Shown: piece after piece, positions 24,361-38,766 of the stretch | How the letters are laid out: every line of letters begins with the position of its first letter | How positions within the stretch are numbered: the first letter of the stretch is position 1 | Assembly (NCBI GenBank): GCA_916613615.1 | Contig: OU744727.1 | Location: 19,104,093 to 19,168,092 of the forward strand | Direction of reading: 5' to 3' | Source of the DNA: Steromphala cineraria | Lineage: Eukaryota; Mollusca; Gastropoda; Trochida; Trochidae | Length of the DNA: 64,000 nt | Position numbers and translations under genes: made by a program | Notes under the pieces: generated by a model | What the model was told of the DNA's origin: nothing | The model's database searches: none | What the model saw: the letters and a program-made list of their open reading frames with translations, nothing else

Positions 24361-27300
24361 AACTGGGAGCTGGCACCTTGCATCTATCTAATAGCCCTGT
24401 GCATAAATGCATGTGCATATATTGCATTTTTCTTATATGCAGAGGTAGACTGGACATAGACCTAATATATGCTTATTCAATGATAAACATATCTATTTTT
24501 AAATGGGTGTGAGAGTGTCCAAAGTCGAAAAATGAACCCGGTGCCAACCTTACACTTTGAATAGTGAACTGGGAGCTGGCACCTTGCATCTATCTAATAG
24601 CCCTGTGCATGAACGTATGTGCATATATTGCACTTTTCTTATATGCAGAGGTAGACTGGACATAGACCTAATATATGCTTATTCAATGATAAACCTATCT
24701 ATTTTTAAATGGGTGTGAGAGTGTCCAAAGTCGAATAATGAACCCGGTGCCAACCTTACACTTTGAATAAGGAACTGGGAGCTGGCGCCTTGCATCTATC
24801 TAATAGCCCTGTGCATAAATGTATGTGCATATATTGCACTTTTCTTATATGCAGAGGTAGACTGGACATAGACCTAATATATGCTTATTCAATGATAAGC
24901 ATATCTATTTTAAAAAGGGGTGTGAGAGTGTCCAAAGTCGAAAATGAACCCGGTGCCAACCTTACACTTTGAATAAGGAACTGGGAGCTGGCACCTTGCA
25001 TCTATCTAATAGCCCTGTGCATAAATGCATGTGCATATATTGCACTTTTCTTATATGCAGAGGTAGACTGGACATAGACCTAATATATGCTTATTCAATG
25101 ATAAACCTATCTATTTTTAAATGGGTGTGAGAGTGTCCAAAGTCGAATAATGAACCCGGTGCCAACCTTACACTTTGAATAAGGAACTGGGAGCTGGCAC
25201 CTTGCATCTATCTAATAGCCTTGTGCATAAATGTATGTGCATATATTGCACTTTTCTTATATGCAGAGGTAGACTGGACATAGACCTAATATATGCTTAT
25301 TCAATGATAAGCTTATCTATTTTAAAAAGGGGTGTGAGAGTGTCCAAAGTCGAAAATGAACCCGGTGCCAACCTTACACTTTGAATAAGGAACTGGGAGC
25401 TGGCACCTTGCATATATCTAATAGCCCTGTGCATGAATGTATGTGCATATATTGCACTTTTCTTATATGCAGAGGTAGACTGGACATAGACCTAATATAT
25501 GCTTATTCAATGATAAGCATATCTATTTTAAAAAGGGGTGTGAGAGTGTCCAAAGTCGAAAATGAACCCGGTGCCAACCTTACACTTTGAATAAGGAACT
25601 GGGAGCTGGCACCTTGCATCTATCTAATAGCCCTGTGCATGAACGTATGTGCATATATTGCACTTTTCTTATATGCAGAGGTAGACTGGACATAGACCTA
25701 ATATATGCTTATTCAATGATAAACCTACCTATTTTTAAATGGGTGTGAGAGTGTCCAAAGTCGAATAATGAACCCGGTGCCAACCTTACACTTTGAATAA
25801 GGAACTGGGAGCTGGCGCCTTGCATCTATCTAATAGCCCTGTGCATAAATGTATGTGCATATATTGCACTTTTCTTATATGCAGAGGTAGACTGGACATA
25901 GACCTAATATATGCTTATTCAATGATAAGCATATCTATTTTAAAAAGGGGTGTGAGAGTGTCCAAAGTCGAAAATGAACCCGGTGCCAACCTTACACTTT
26001 GAATAAGGAACTGGGAGCTGGCACCTTGTATCTATCTAATAGCCCTGTGCATAAATGCATGTGCATATATTGCACTTTTCTTATATGCAGAGGTAGACTG
26101 GACATAGACCTAATATATGCTTATTCAATGATAAACATATCTATTTTTAAATGGGTGTGAGAGTGTCCAAAGTCGAATAATGAACCCGGTGCCAACCTTA
26201 CACTTTGAATAAGGAACTGGGAGCTGGCACCTTGCATCTATCTAATAGCCCTGTGCATAAATGTATGTGCATATATTGCACTTTTCTTATATGCAGAGGT
26301 AGACTGGACATAGACCTAATATATGCTTATTCAATGATAAGCATATCTATTTTAAAAAGGGGTGTGAGAGTGTCCAAAGTCGAAAATGAACCCGGTGCCA
26401 ACCTTACACTTTGAATAAGGAACTGGGAGCTGGCACCTTGCATCTATCTAATAGCCCTGTGCATAAATGCATGTGCATATATTGCATTTTTCTTATATGC
26501 AGAGGTAGACTGGACATAGACCTAATATATGCTTATTCAATGATAAACCTATCTATTTTTAAATGGGTGTGAGAGTGTCCAAAGTCGAATAATGAACCCG
26601 GTGCCAACCTTACACTTTGAATAGTGAACTGGGAGCTGGCACCTTGCATCTATCTAATAGCCCTGTGCATGAACGTATGTGCATATATTGCACTTTTCTT
26701 ATATGCAGAGGTAGACTGGACATAGACCTAATATATGCTTATTCAATGATAAACCTATCTATTTTTAAATGGGTGTGAGAGTGTCCAAAGTCGAATAATG
26801 AACCCGGTGCCAACCTTACACTTTGAATAAGGAACTGGGAGCTGGCGCCTTGCATCTATCTAATAGCCCTGTGCATAAATGTATGTGCATATATTGCACT
26901 TTTCTTATATGCAGAGGTAGACTGGACATAGACCTAATATATGCTTATTCAATGATAAGCATATCTATTTTAAAAAGGGGTGTGAGAGTGTCCAAAGTCG
27001 AAAATGAACCCGGTGCCAACCTTACACTTTGAATAAGGAACTGGGAGCTGGCACCTTGCATCTATCTAATAGCCCTGTGCATAAATGCATGTGCATATAT
27101 TGCACTTTTCTTATATGCAGAGGTAGACTGGACATAGACCTAATATATGCTTATTCAATGATAAACCTATCTATTTTTAAATGGGTGTGAGAGTGTCCAA
27201 AGTCGAATAATGAACCCGGTGCCAACCTTACACTTTGAATAAGGAACTGGGAGCTGGCACCTTGCATCTATCTAATAGCCTTGTGCATAAATGTATGTGC

Positions 27301-28480
27301 ATATATTGCACTTTTCTTATATGCAGAGGTAGACTGGACATAGACCTAATATATGCTTATTCAATGATAAGCTTATCTATTTTAAAAAGGGGTGTGAGAG
27401 TGTCCAAAGTCGAAAATGAACCCGGTGCCAACCTTACACTTTGAATAAGGAACTGGGAGCTGGCACCTTGCATATATCTAATAGCCCTGTGCATGAATGT
27501 ATGTGCATATATTGCACTTTTCTTATATGCAGAGGTAGACTGGACATAGACCTAATATATGCTTATTCAATGATAAGCATATCTATTTTAAAAAGGGGTG
27601 TGAGAGTGTCCAAAGTCGAAAATGAACCCGGTGCCAACCTTACACTTTGAATAAGGAACTGGGAGCTGGCACCTTGCATCTATCTAATAGCCCTGTGCAT
27701 GAACGTATGTGCATATATTGCACTTTTCTTATATGCAGAGGTAGACTGGACATAGACCTAATATATGCTTATTCAATGATAAACCTATCTATTTTTAAAT
27801 GGGTGTGAGAGTGTCCAAAGTCGAATAATGAACCCGGTGCCAACCTTACACTTTGAATAAGGAACTGGGAGCTGGCGCCTTGCATCTATCTAATAGCCCT
27901 GTGCATAAATGTATGTGCATATATTGCACTTTTCTTATATGCAGAGGTAGACTGGACATAGACCTAATATATGCTTATTCAATGATAAGCATATCTATTT
28001 TAAAAAGGGGTGTGAGAGTGTCCAAAGTCGAAAATGAACCCGGTGCCAACCTTACACTTTGAATAAGGAACTGGGAGCTGGCACCTTGTATCTATCTAAT
28101 AGCCCTGTGCATAAATGCATGTGCATATATTGCACTTTTCTTATATGCAGAGGTAGACTGGACATAGACCTAATATATGCTTATTCAATGATAAACATAT
28201 CTATTTTTAAATGGGTGTGAGAGTGTCCAAAGTCGAATAATGAACCCGGTGCCAACCTTACACTTTGAATAAGGAACTGGGAGCTGGCACCTTGCATCTA
28301 TCTAATAGCCCTGTGCATAAATGTATGTGCATATATTGCACTTTTCTTATATGCAGAGGTAGACTGGACATAGACCTAATATATGCTTATTCAATGATAA
28401 GCATATCTATTTTAAAAAGGGGTGTGAGAGTGTCCAAAGTCGAAAATGAACCCGGTGCCAACCTTACACTTTGAATAAGG
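24361..28480 (+). repeat. 2060-bp higher-order repeat (10 monomers), two tandem copies plus a partial third
   Basis: 24361-26420 and 26421-28480 match monomer by monomer at an offset of 2060. They share rare markers: ATTGCATTTTTC in the first monomer (24421, 26481), GGAGCTGGCGCCTT (24778, 26838) and GCATATATCTAATAG (25411, 27471). I see only a few differences, such as 24529 and 25728. A third copy starts at 28481 and stops at the short monomer near 28644. A weaker 1030-bp half-period (GGCGCC at 24778, 25808, 26838 and 27868) shows that the 10-mer grew from a 5-mer. Confidence 0.85.
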
Positions 28481-30370
28481 AACTGGGAGCTGGCACCTTG
28501 CATCTATCTAATAGCCCTGTGCATAAATGCATGTGCATATATTGCATTTTTCTTATATGCAGAGGTAGACTGGACATAGACCTAATATATGCTTATTCAA
28601 TGATAAACCTATCTATTTTTAAATGGGTGTGAGAGTGTCCAAACGCCCGGTGCATAAATGTATGTGCATATATTGCACTTTTCTTATATGCAGAGGTAGA
28701 CTGGACATAGACCTAATATATGCTTATTCAATGATAAACCTATCTATTTTTAAATGGGTGTGAGAGTGTCCAAAGTCGAATAATGAACCCGGTGCCAACT
28801 TCACACTTTGAATAGTGACCTGGGAGCTGGCAACTTGCACCTATCTAATAGTCCTTTGCATAAATGTATGTGCGTATATTGCACTTTTCTTATATGCAGA
28901 GGTAGACTAGACATAGACCTAATATATGCTTATTCAATGATAAACCTATCTATTTTTAAATGGGTGTGAGAGTGTCCAAACTCATATAATGAACCCGGTG
29001 CCAACCTTACACTTTGAATAGTGAACTGGGAGCTGGCACCTTGCATCTATCTAATAGCCCTGTGCATAAATGCATGTGCATATATTGCACTTTTCTTATA
29101 TGCAGAGGTAGACTGGACATAGACCTAATATATGCTTATTCAATGATAAACATATCTATTTTTAAATGGGTGTGAGAGTGTCCAAAGTCGAATAATGAAC
29201 CCGGTGCCAACCTTACACTTTGAATAAGGAACTGGGAGCTGGCACCTTGCATCTATCTAATAGCCCTGTGCATGAACGTATGTGCATATATTGCACTTTT
29301 CTTATATGCAGAGGTAGACTGGACATAGACCTAATATATGCTTATTCAATGATAAACCTATCTATTTTTAAATGGGTGTGAGAGTGTCCAAAGTCGAAAA
29401 TGAACCCGGTGCCAACCTTACACTTTGAATAAGGAACTGGGAGCTGGCACCTTGCATCTATCTAATAGCCCTGTGCATAAATGTATGTGCATATATTGCA
29501 CTTTTCTTATATGCAGAGGTAGACTGGACATAGACCTAATATATGCTTATTCAATGATAAGCATATCTATTTTAAAAAGGGGTGTGAGAGTGTCCAAAGT
29601 CGAAAATGAACCCGGTGCCAACCTTACACTTTGAATAAGGAACTGGGAGCTGGCACCTTGCATCTATCTAATAGCCCTGTGCATAAATGCATGTGCATAT
29701 ATTGCACTTTTCTTATATGCAGAGGTAGACTGGACATAGACCTAATATATGCTTATTCAATGATAAACCTATCTATTTTTAAATGGGTGTGAGAGTGTCC
29801 AAACGCCCGGTGCATAAATGTATGTGCATATAGTGCACTTTTCTTATATGCAGAGGTAGAGTGGACATATACCTAATATATGCTTATTCAATGATAAACC
29901 TATCTATTTTTAAATGGGTGTGAGAGTGTCCAAAGTCGAATAATGAACCCGGTGCCAACTTCACACTTTGAATAGTGACCTGGGAGCTGGCAACTTGCAC
30001 CTATCTAATAGCCCTTTGCATAAATGTATGTGCGTATATTGCACTTTTCTTATATGCAGAGGTAGACTAGACATAGACCTAATATATGCTTATTCAATGA
30101 TAAACCTATCTATTTTTAAATGGGTGTGAGAGTGTCCAAACTCATATAATGAACCTGGTGCCAACCTTACACTTTGAATAGTGAACTGGGAGCTGGCACC
30201 TTGCATCTATCTAATAGCCCTGTGCATAAATGCATGTGCATATATTGCACTTTTCTTATATGAAGAGGTAGACTGGACATAGACCTAATATATGCTTATT
30301 CAATGATAAACATATCTATTTTTAAATGGGTGTGAGAGTGTCCAAAGTCGAATAATGAACCCGGTGCCAA
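28265..30370 (+). repeat. 1160-1161-bp higher-order repeat (5 full + 1 short monomer), first dimer
   Basis: 28265-29424 and 29425-~30370 share the same order: an AGCAT monomer, a full monomer, a 131-bp short monomer, a GTGACCTGG/CAACTTGCACC monomer, a CTCATATAATG-linked monomer and a further monomer. The second copy loses the match near 30370. The length equals five 206-bp monomers plus 131 bp. Confidence 0.8.
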
Positions 30371-31929
30371 CTTCACACTTTGAATAAGGAACTGGGAGCT
30401 GGCACCTTGCATCTATCTAATAGCCCTGTGCATAAATGCATGTGCATATATTGCACTTTTCTTATATGCAGAGGTAGACTGGACATAGACCTAATATATG
30501 CTTATTCAATGATAAACATATCTATTTTTAAATGGATGTGAGAGTGTCCAAAGTCGAATAATGAACCCGGTGCCAACTTCACACTTTGAATAGTGAACTA
30601 ACTGGGAGCTGGCACCTTGCATCTATCTAATAGCTCTGTGCATAAATGTATGTGCATATATTGCACTTTTCTTATATGCAGAGGTAGACTGGACATAGAC
30701 CTAATATATGCTTATTCAATGATAAACATATCTATTTTGAAACAGGTGTGAGAGTGTCCAAACGCCCGGTGCATAAATCTATGTGCATATATTGCACTTT
30801 TCTTATATGCAGAGGTAGAGTGGACATAGACCTAATATATGCTTATTCAATGATAAACCTATCTATTTTTAAATGGGTGTGAGAGTGTCCAAAGTCGAAT
30901 AATGAACCCGGTGCCAACCTTACACTTTGAATAGTGAACTGGGAGCTGGCACCTTGCATCTATCTAATAGCCCTGTGCATAAATGTTTGTGCGTATATTG
31001 CACTTTTCTTATATGCAGAGGTAGACTGGACATTGACCTAATATATGCTTATTCAATGATAAGCATATCTTTTTTAAAAAGGGGTGTGAGAGTGTCCAAA
31101 GTCGAATAATGAACCCGGTGCCAACTTCACACTTTGAATAAGGAACTGGGAGCTGGCACCTTGCATCTATCTAATAGCCCTGTGCATAAATGCATGTGCA
31201 TATATTGCACTTTTCTTATATGCAGAGGTAGACTGGACATAGACCTAATATATGCTTATTCAATGATAAACATATCTATTTTTAAATGGATGTGAGAGTG
31301 TCCAAAGTCGAATAATGAACCCGGTGCCAACTTCACACTTTGAATAGTGAACTAACTGGGAGCTGGCACCTTGCATCTATCTAATAGCTCTGTGCATAAA
31401 TGTATGTGCATATATTGCACTTTTCTTATATGCAGAGGTAGACTGGACATAGACCTAATATATGCTTATTCAATGATAAACATATCTATTTTTAAATGGG
31501 TGTGAGAGTGTCCAAAGTCGAATAATGAACCCGGTGCCAACTTCACACTTTGAATAGTGACCTGGGAGCTGGCACCTTGCACCTATCTAATAGTCCTCTG
31601 CATAAATGTATGTGCGTATATTGCACTTTTCTTATATGCAGAGGTAGACTAGACATAGACCTAATATATGCTTATTCAATGATAAACCTATCTATTTTAA
31701 AATGGGTGTGAGAGTGTCCAAACTCATATAATGAACCCGGTGCCAACCTTACACTTTGAATAGTGAACTGGGAGCTGGCACCTTGCATCTATCTAATAGC
31801 ACTGTGCATAAATGTTTGTGCGGATATTGCACTTTTCTTATATGCAGAGGTAGACTGGACATAGACCTAATATATGCTTATTCAATGATAAGCATATCTA
31901 TTTTAAAAAGGGGTGTGAGAGTGTCCAAA

Positions 31930-34900
31930 CTCATATAATGAACCCGGTGCCAACCTTACACTTTGAATAGTGAACTGGGAGCTGGCACCTTGCATCTATC
32001 TAATAGCCCTGTGCATAAATGCATGTGCATATATTGCACTTTTCTTATATGCAGAGGTAGACTGGACATAGACCTAATATATGCTTATTCAATGATAAAC
32101 ATATCTATTTTTAAATGGGTGTGAGAGTGTCCAAAGTCGAATAATGAACCCGGTGCCAACCTTACACTTTGAATAAGGAACTGGGAGCTGGCACCTTGCA
32201 TCTATCTAATAGCCCTGTGCATGAACGTATGTGCATATATTGCACTTTTCTTATATGCAGAGGTAGACTGGACATAGACCTAATATATGCTTATTCAATG
32301 ATAAACCTATCTATTTTTAAATGGGTGTGAGAGTGTCCAAAGTCGAATAATGAACCCGGTGCCAACCTTACACTTTGAATAAGGAACTGGGAGCTGGCAC
32401 CTTGCATCTATCTAATAGCCCTGTGCATAAATGTATGTGCATATATTGCACTTTTCTTATATGCAGAGGTAGACTGGACATAGACCTAATATATGCTTAT
32501 TCAATGATAAGCATATCTATTTTAAAAAGGGGTGTGAGAGTGTCCAAAGTCGAAAATGAACCCGGTGCCAACCTTACACTTTGAATAAGGAACTGGGAGC
32601 TGGCACCTTGCATCTATCTAAAAGCCCTGTGCATAAATGCATGTGCATATATTGCACTTTTCTTATATGCAGAGGTAGACTGGACATAGACCTAATATAT
32701 GCTTATTCAATGATAAACATATCTATTTTTAAATGGGTGTGAGAGTGTCCAAAGTCGAATAATGAACCCGGTGCCAACCTTACACTTTGAATAAGGAACT
32801 GGGAGCTGGCACCTTGCATCTATCTAATAGCCCTGTGCATGAACGTATGTGCATATATTGCACTTTTCTTATATGCAGAGGTAGACTGGACATAGACCTA
32901 ATATATGCTTATTCAATGATAAACCTATCTAATTTTAAATGGGTGTGAGAGTGTCCAAAGTCGAATAATGAACCCGGTGCCAACCTTACACTTTGAATAA
33001 GGAACTGGGAGCTGGCACCTTGCATCTATCAAATAGCCCTGTGCATAAATGTATGTGCATATATTGCACTTTTCTTATATGCAGAGGTAGACTGGACATA
33101 GACCTAATATATGCTTATTCAATGATAAGCATATCTATTTTAAAAAGGGGTGTGAGAGTGTCCAAAGTCGAAAATGAACCCGGTGCCAACCTTACACTTT
33201 GAATAAGGAACTGGGAGCTGGCACCTTGCATCTATCTAATAGCCCTGTGCATAAATGCATGTGCATATATTGCACTTTTCTTATATGCAGAGGTAGACTG
33301 GACATAGACCTAATATATGCTTATTCAATGATAAACCTATCTATTTTTAAATGGGTGTGAGAGTGTCCAAACGCCCGGTGCATAAATGTATGTGCATATA
33401 TTGCACTTTTCTTATATGCAGAGGTAGAGTGGACATAGACCTAATATATGCTTATTCAATGATAAACCTATCTATTTTTAAATGGGTGTGAGAGTGTCCA
33501 AAGTCGAATAATGAACCCGGTGCCAACTTCACACTTTGAATAGTGACCTAAGAGCTGGCAACTTGCACCTATCTAATAGTCCTTTGCATAAATGTATGTG
33601 CGTATATTGCACTTTTCTTATATGCAGAGGTAGACTAGACATAGACCTAATATATGCTTATTCAATGATAAACCTATCTATTTTTAAATGGGTGTGAGAG
33701 TGTCCAAACTCATATAATGAACCCGGTGCCAACCTTACACTTTGAATAGTGAACTGGGAGCTGGCACCTTGCATCTATCTAATAGCCCTGTGCATAAATG
33801 CATGTGCATATATTGCACTTTTCTTATATGCAGAGGTAGACTGGACATAGACCTAATGTATGCTTATTCAATGATAAACATATCTATTTTTAAATGGGTG
33901 TGAGAGTGTCCAAAGTCGAATAATGAACCCGGTGCCAACCTTACACTTTGAATAAGGAACTGGGAGCTGGCACCTTGCATCTATCTAATAGCCCTGTGCA
34001 TGAACGTATGTGCATATATTGCACTTTTCTTATATGCAGAGGTAGACTGGACATAGACCTAATATATGCTTATTCAATGATAAACATATCTATTTTTAAA
34101 TGGGTGTGAGAGTGTCCAAAGTCGAATAATGAACCCGGTGCCAACCTTACACTTTGAATAAGGAACTGGGAGCTGGCACCTTGCATCTATCTAATAGCCC
34201 TGTGCATAAATGTATGTGCATATATTGCACTTATCTTATATGCAGAGGTAGACTGGACATAGACCTAATATATGCTTATTCAATGATAAGCATATCTATT
34301 TTAAAAAGGGGTGTGAGAGTGTCCAAAGTCGAAAATGAACCCGGTGCCAACCTTACACTTTGAATAAGGAACTGGGAGCTGGCACCTTGCATCTATCTAA
34401 TAGCCCTGTGCATAAATGCATGTGCATATATTGCACTTTTCTTATATGCAGAGGTAGACTGGACATAGACCTAATATATGCTTATTCAATAATAAACCTA
34501 TCTATTTTTAAATGGGTGTGAGAGTGTCCAAACGCCCGGTGCATAAATGTATGTGCATATATTGCACTTTTCTTATATGCAGAGGTAGAGTGGACATAGA
34601 CCTAATATATGCTTATTCAATGATAAACCTATCTATTTTTAAATGGGTGTGAGAGTGTCCAAAGTCGAATAATGAACCCGGTGCCAACTTCACACTTTGA
34701 ATAGTGACCTGGGAGCTGGCAACTTGCATCTATCTAATAGCCCTTTGCATAAATGTATGTGCGTATATTGCACTTTTCTTATATGCAGAGGTAGACTAGA
34801 CATAGACCTAGTATATGCTTATTCAATGATAAAGCTATCTATTTTTAAATGGGTGTGAGAGTGTCCAAACTCATATAATGAACCTGGTGCCAACCTTACA

Positions 34901-36160
34901 CTTTGAATAGTGAACTGGGAGCTGGCACCTTGCATCTATCTAATAGCCCTGTGCATAAATGCATGTGCATATATTGCACTTTTCTTATATGCAGAGGTAG
35001 ACTGGACATAGACCTAATATATGCTTATTCAATGATAAACATATCTATTTTTAAATGGGTGTGAGAGTGTCCAAAGTCGAATAATGAACCCGGTGCCAAC
35101 TTCACACTTTGAATAAGGAACTGGGAGCTGGCACCTTGCATCTATCTAATAGCTCTGTGCATAAATGTATGTGCATATATTGCACTTTTCTTATATGCAG
35201 AGGTAGACTGGACATAGACCTAATATATGCTTATTCAATGATAAACCTATCTATTTTGAAACAGGTGTGAGAGTGTCCAAACGCCCGGTGCATAAATCTA
35301 TGTGCATATATTGCACTTTTCTTATATGCAGAGGTAGAGTGGACATAGACCTAATATATGCTTATTCAATGATAAACCTATCTATTTTTAAATGGGTGTG
35401 AGAGTGTCCAAAGTCGAATAATGAACCCGGTGCCAACCTTACACTTTGAATAGTGAACTGGGAGCTGGCACCTTGCATCTATCTAATAGCCCTGTGCATA
35501 AATGTTTGTGCGTATATTGCACTTTTCTTATATGCAGAGGTAGACTGGACATAGACCTAATATATGCTTATTCAATGATAAGCATATCTATTTTAAAAAG
35601 GGGTGTGAGAGTGTCCAAAGTCGAATAATGAACCCGGTGCCAACTTCACGCTTTGAATAGTGAACTGGGAGCTGGCATCTTGCACCTATCTAATAGCCCT
35701 TTGCATAAATGAATGTGCGAATATTGCACTTTTCTTATATGCAGAGGTAGACTAGACATAGACCTAATATATACTTATTCAATGATAAACCTATCTATTT
35801 TGAAACAGGTGTGAGAGTGTCCAAAGTCGAATAATGAACCCGGTGCCAACCTTACACTTTGAATAAGGAACTGGGAGCTTGCACCTTGCATCTATCTAAT
35901 AGCCTGGTGCATAAATGTTTGTGCGTATATTGCACTTTTCTCATATGCAGAGGTAGACTGGACATAGACCTAATATATGCTTATTCAATGATAAGCATAT
36001 CTATTTTAAAAAGGGGTGTGAGAGTGTCCAAAGTCGAATAATGAACGCGGTGCCAACTTCAAACTTTGAATAGTGAACTGGGAGCTGGCACCTTGCATCT
36101 ATCTAATAGCCCTGTGCATAAATGCATGTGCATATATTGCACTTTTCTTAAATGCAGAGG
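31930..36160 (+). repeat. 4.2-kb array block, first copy (second at 38767-42997)
   Basis: The block repeats at a constant offset of 6837. Independent markers agree: the short monomers 33372, 34533 and 35282 correspond to 40209, 41370 and 42119, and the monomer starts 32375, 32993, 34154, 35446 and 35859 map to 39212, 39830, 40991, 42283 and 42696. It contains another dimer of the 1161-bp repeat (32993-~35100). Outside these limits the monomer order differs. Confidence 0.85.
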
Positions 36161-38766
36161 TAGACTTGACATAGACCTAATATATGCTTATTCAATGATA
36201 AACATATCTATTTTTAAATGGGTGTGAGAGTGTCCAAAGTCGAATAATGAACCCGGTGCCAACTTCACACTTTGAATAGTGACCTGGGAGCTGGCAACTT
36301 GCACCTATCTAATAGCCCTTTGCATAAATGTATGTGCGTATATTGCACTTTTCTTATATGCAGAGGTAGACTAGACATAGACCTAATATATGCTTATTCA
36401 ATGATAAACCTATCTATTTTTAAATGGGTGTGAGAGTGTCCAAACTCATATAATGAACCTGGTGCCAACCTTACACTTTGAATAGTGAACTGGGAGCTGG
36501 CACCTTGCATCTATCTAATAGCTCTGTGCATAAATGTATGTGCATATATTGCACTTTTCTTATATGCAGAGGTAGACTGGACATAGACCTAATATATGCT
36601 TATTCAATGATAAACCTATCTATTTTGAAACAGGTGTGAGAGTGTCCAAACGCCCGGTGCATAAATCTATGTGCATATATTGCACTTTTCTTATATGCAG
36701 AGGTAGAGTGGACATAGACCTAATATATGCTTATTCAATGATAAACCTATCTATTTTTAAATGGGTGTGAGAGTGTCCAAAGTCGAATAATGAACCCGGT
36801 GCCAACCTTACACTTTGAATAGTGAACTGGGAGCTGGCACCTTGCATCTATCTAATAGCCCTGTGCATAAATGTTTGTGCGTATATTGCACTTTTCTTAT
36901 ATGCAGAGGTAGACTAGACATAGACCTAATATATGCTTATTCAATGATAAGCATATCTATTTTAAAAAGGGGTGTGAGAGTGTCCAAAGTCGAATAATGA
37001 ACCCGGTGCCAACTTCACGCTTTGAATAGTGAACTGGGAGCTGGCATCTTGCACCTATCTAATAGCCCTTTGCATAAATGAATGTGCGAATATTGCACTT
37101 TTCTTATATGCAGAGGTAGACTAGACATAGACCTAATATATACTTATTCAATGATAAACCTATCTATTTTGAAACAGGTGTGAGAGTGTCCAAAGTCGAA
37201 TAATGAACCCGGTGCCAACCTTACACTTTGAATAAGGAACTGGGAGCTGGCACCTTGCATCTATCTAATAGCCCTGTGCATAAATGTATGTGCATATATT
37301 GCACTTTTCTTATATGCAGAGGTAGACTGGACATAGACCTAATATATGCTTATTCAATGATAAACATATCTATTTTTAAATGAGTGTGAGAGTGTCCAAA
37401 GTCGAATAATGAACCCGGTGCCAACTTCACGCTTTGAATAGTGAACTGGGAGCTGGCATCTTGCACCTATCTAATAGCCCTTTGCATAAATGAATGTGCG
37501 AATATTGCACTTTTCTTATATGCAGAGGTAGACTAGACATAGACCTAATATATACTTATTCAATGATAAACCTATCTATTTTGAAACAGGTGTGAGAGTG
37601 TCCAAAGTCGAATAATGAACCCGGTGCCAACCTTACACTTTGAATAAGGAACTGGGAGCTGGCACCTTGCATCTATCTAATAGCCCTGTGCATAAATGTA
37701 TGTGCATATATTGCACTTTTCTTATATGCAGAGGTAGACTGGACATAGACCTAATATATGCTTATTCAATGATAAACATATCTATTTTTAAATGAGTGTG
37801 AGAGTGTCCAAAGTCGAATAATGAACCCGGTGCCAACCTTACACTTTGAATAAGGAACTGGGAGCTGGCACCTTGCATCTATCTAATAGCCCTGTGCATG
37901 AACGTATGTGCATATATTGCACTTTTCTTATATGCAGAGGTAGACTGGACATAGACCTAATATATGCTTATTCAATGATAAACCTATCTATTTTTAAATG
38001 GGTGTGAGAGTGTCCAAAGTCGAATAATGAACCCGGTGCCAACCTTACACTTTGAATAAGGAACTGGGAGCTGGCACCTTGCATCTATCTAATAGCCCTG
38101 TGCATAAATGTATGTGCATATATTGCACTTTTCTTATATGCAGAGGTAGACTGGACATAGACCTAATATATGCTTATTCAATGATAAGCATATCTATTTT
38201 AAAAAGGGGTGTGAGAGTGTCCAAGTCGAAAATGAACCCGGTGCCAACCTTACACTTTGAATAAGGAACTGGGAGCTTGCACCTTGCATCTATCTAATAG
38301 CCCTGTGCATAAATGCATGTGCGCATATTGCACTTTTCTTATATGCAGAGGTAGACTGGACATAGACCTAATATATGCTTATTCAATGATAAACCTATCT
38401 ATTTTTAAATGGGTGTGAGAGTGTCCAAACGCCCGGTGCATAAATGTATGTGCATATATTGCACTTTTCTTATATGCAGAGGTAGAGTGGACATAGACCT
38501 AATATATGCTTATTCAATGATAAACCTATCTATTTTTAAATGGGTGTGAGAGTGTCCAAACTCATATAATGAACCCGGTGCCAACTTCACACTTTGAATA
38601 GTGACCTGGGAGCTGGCAACTTGCACCTATCTAATAGTCCTTTGCATAAATGTATGTGCATATATTGCACTTTTCTTATATGCAGAGGTAGACTAGACAT
38701 AGACCTAATATATGCTTATTCAATGATAAACCTATCTATTTTTAAATGGGTGTGAGAGTGTCCAAA

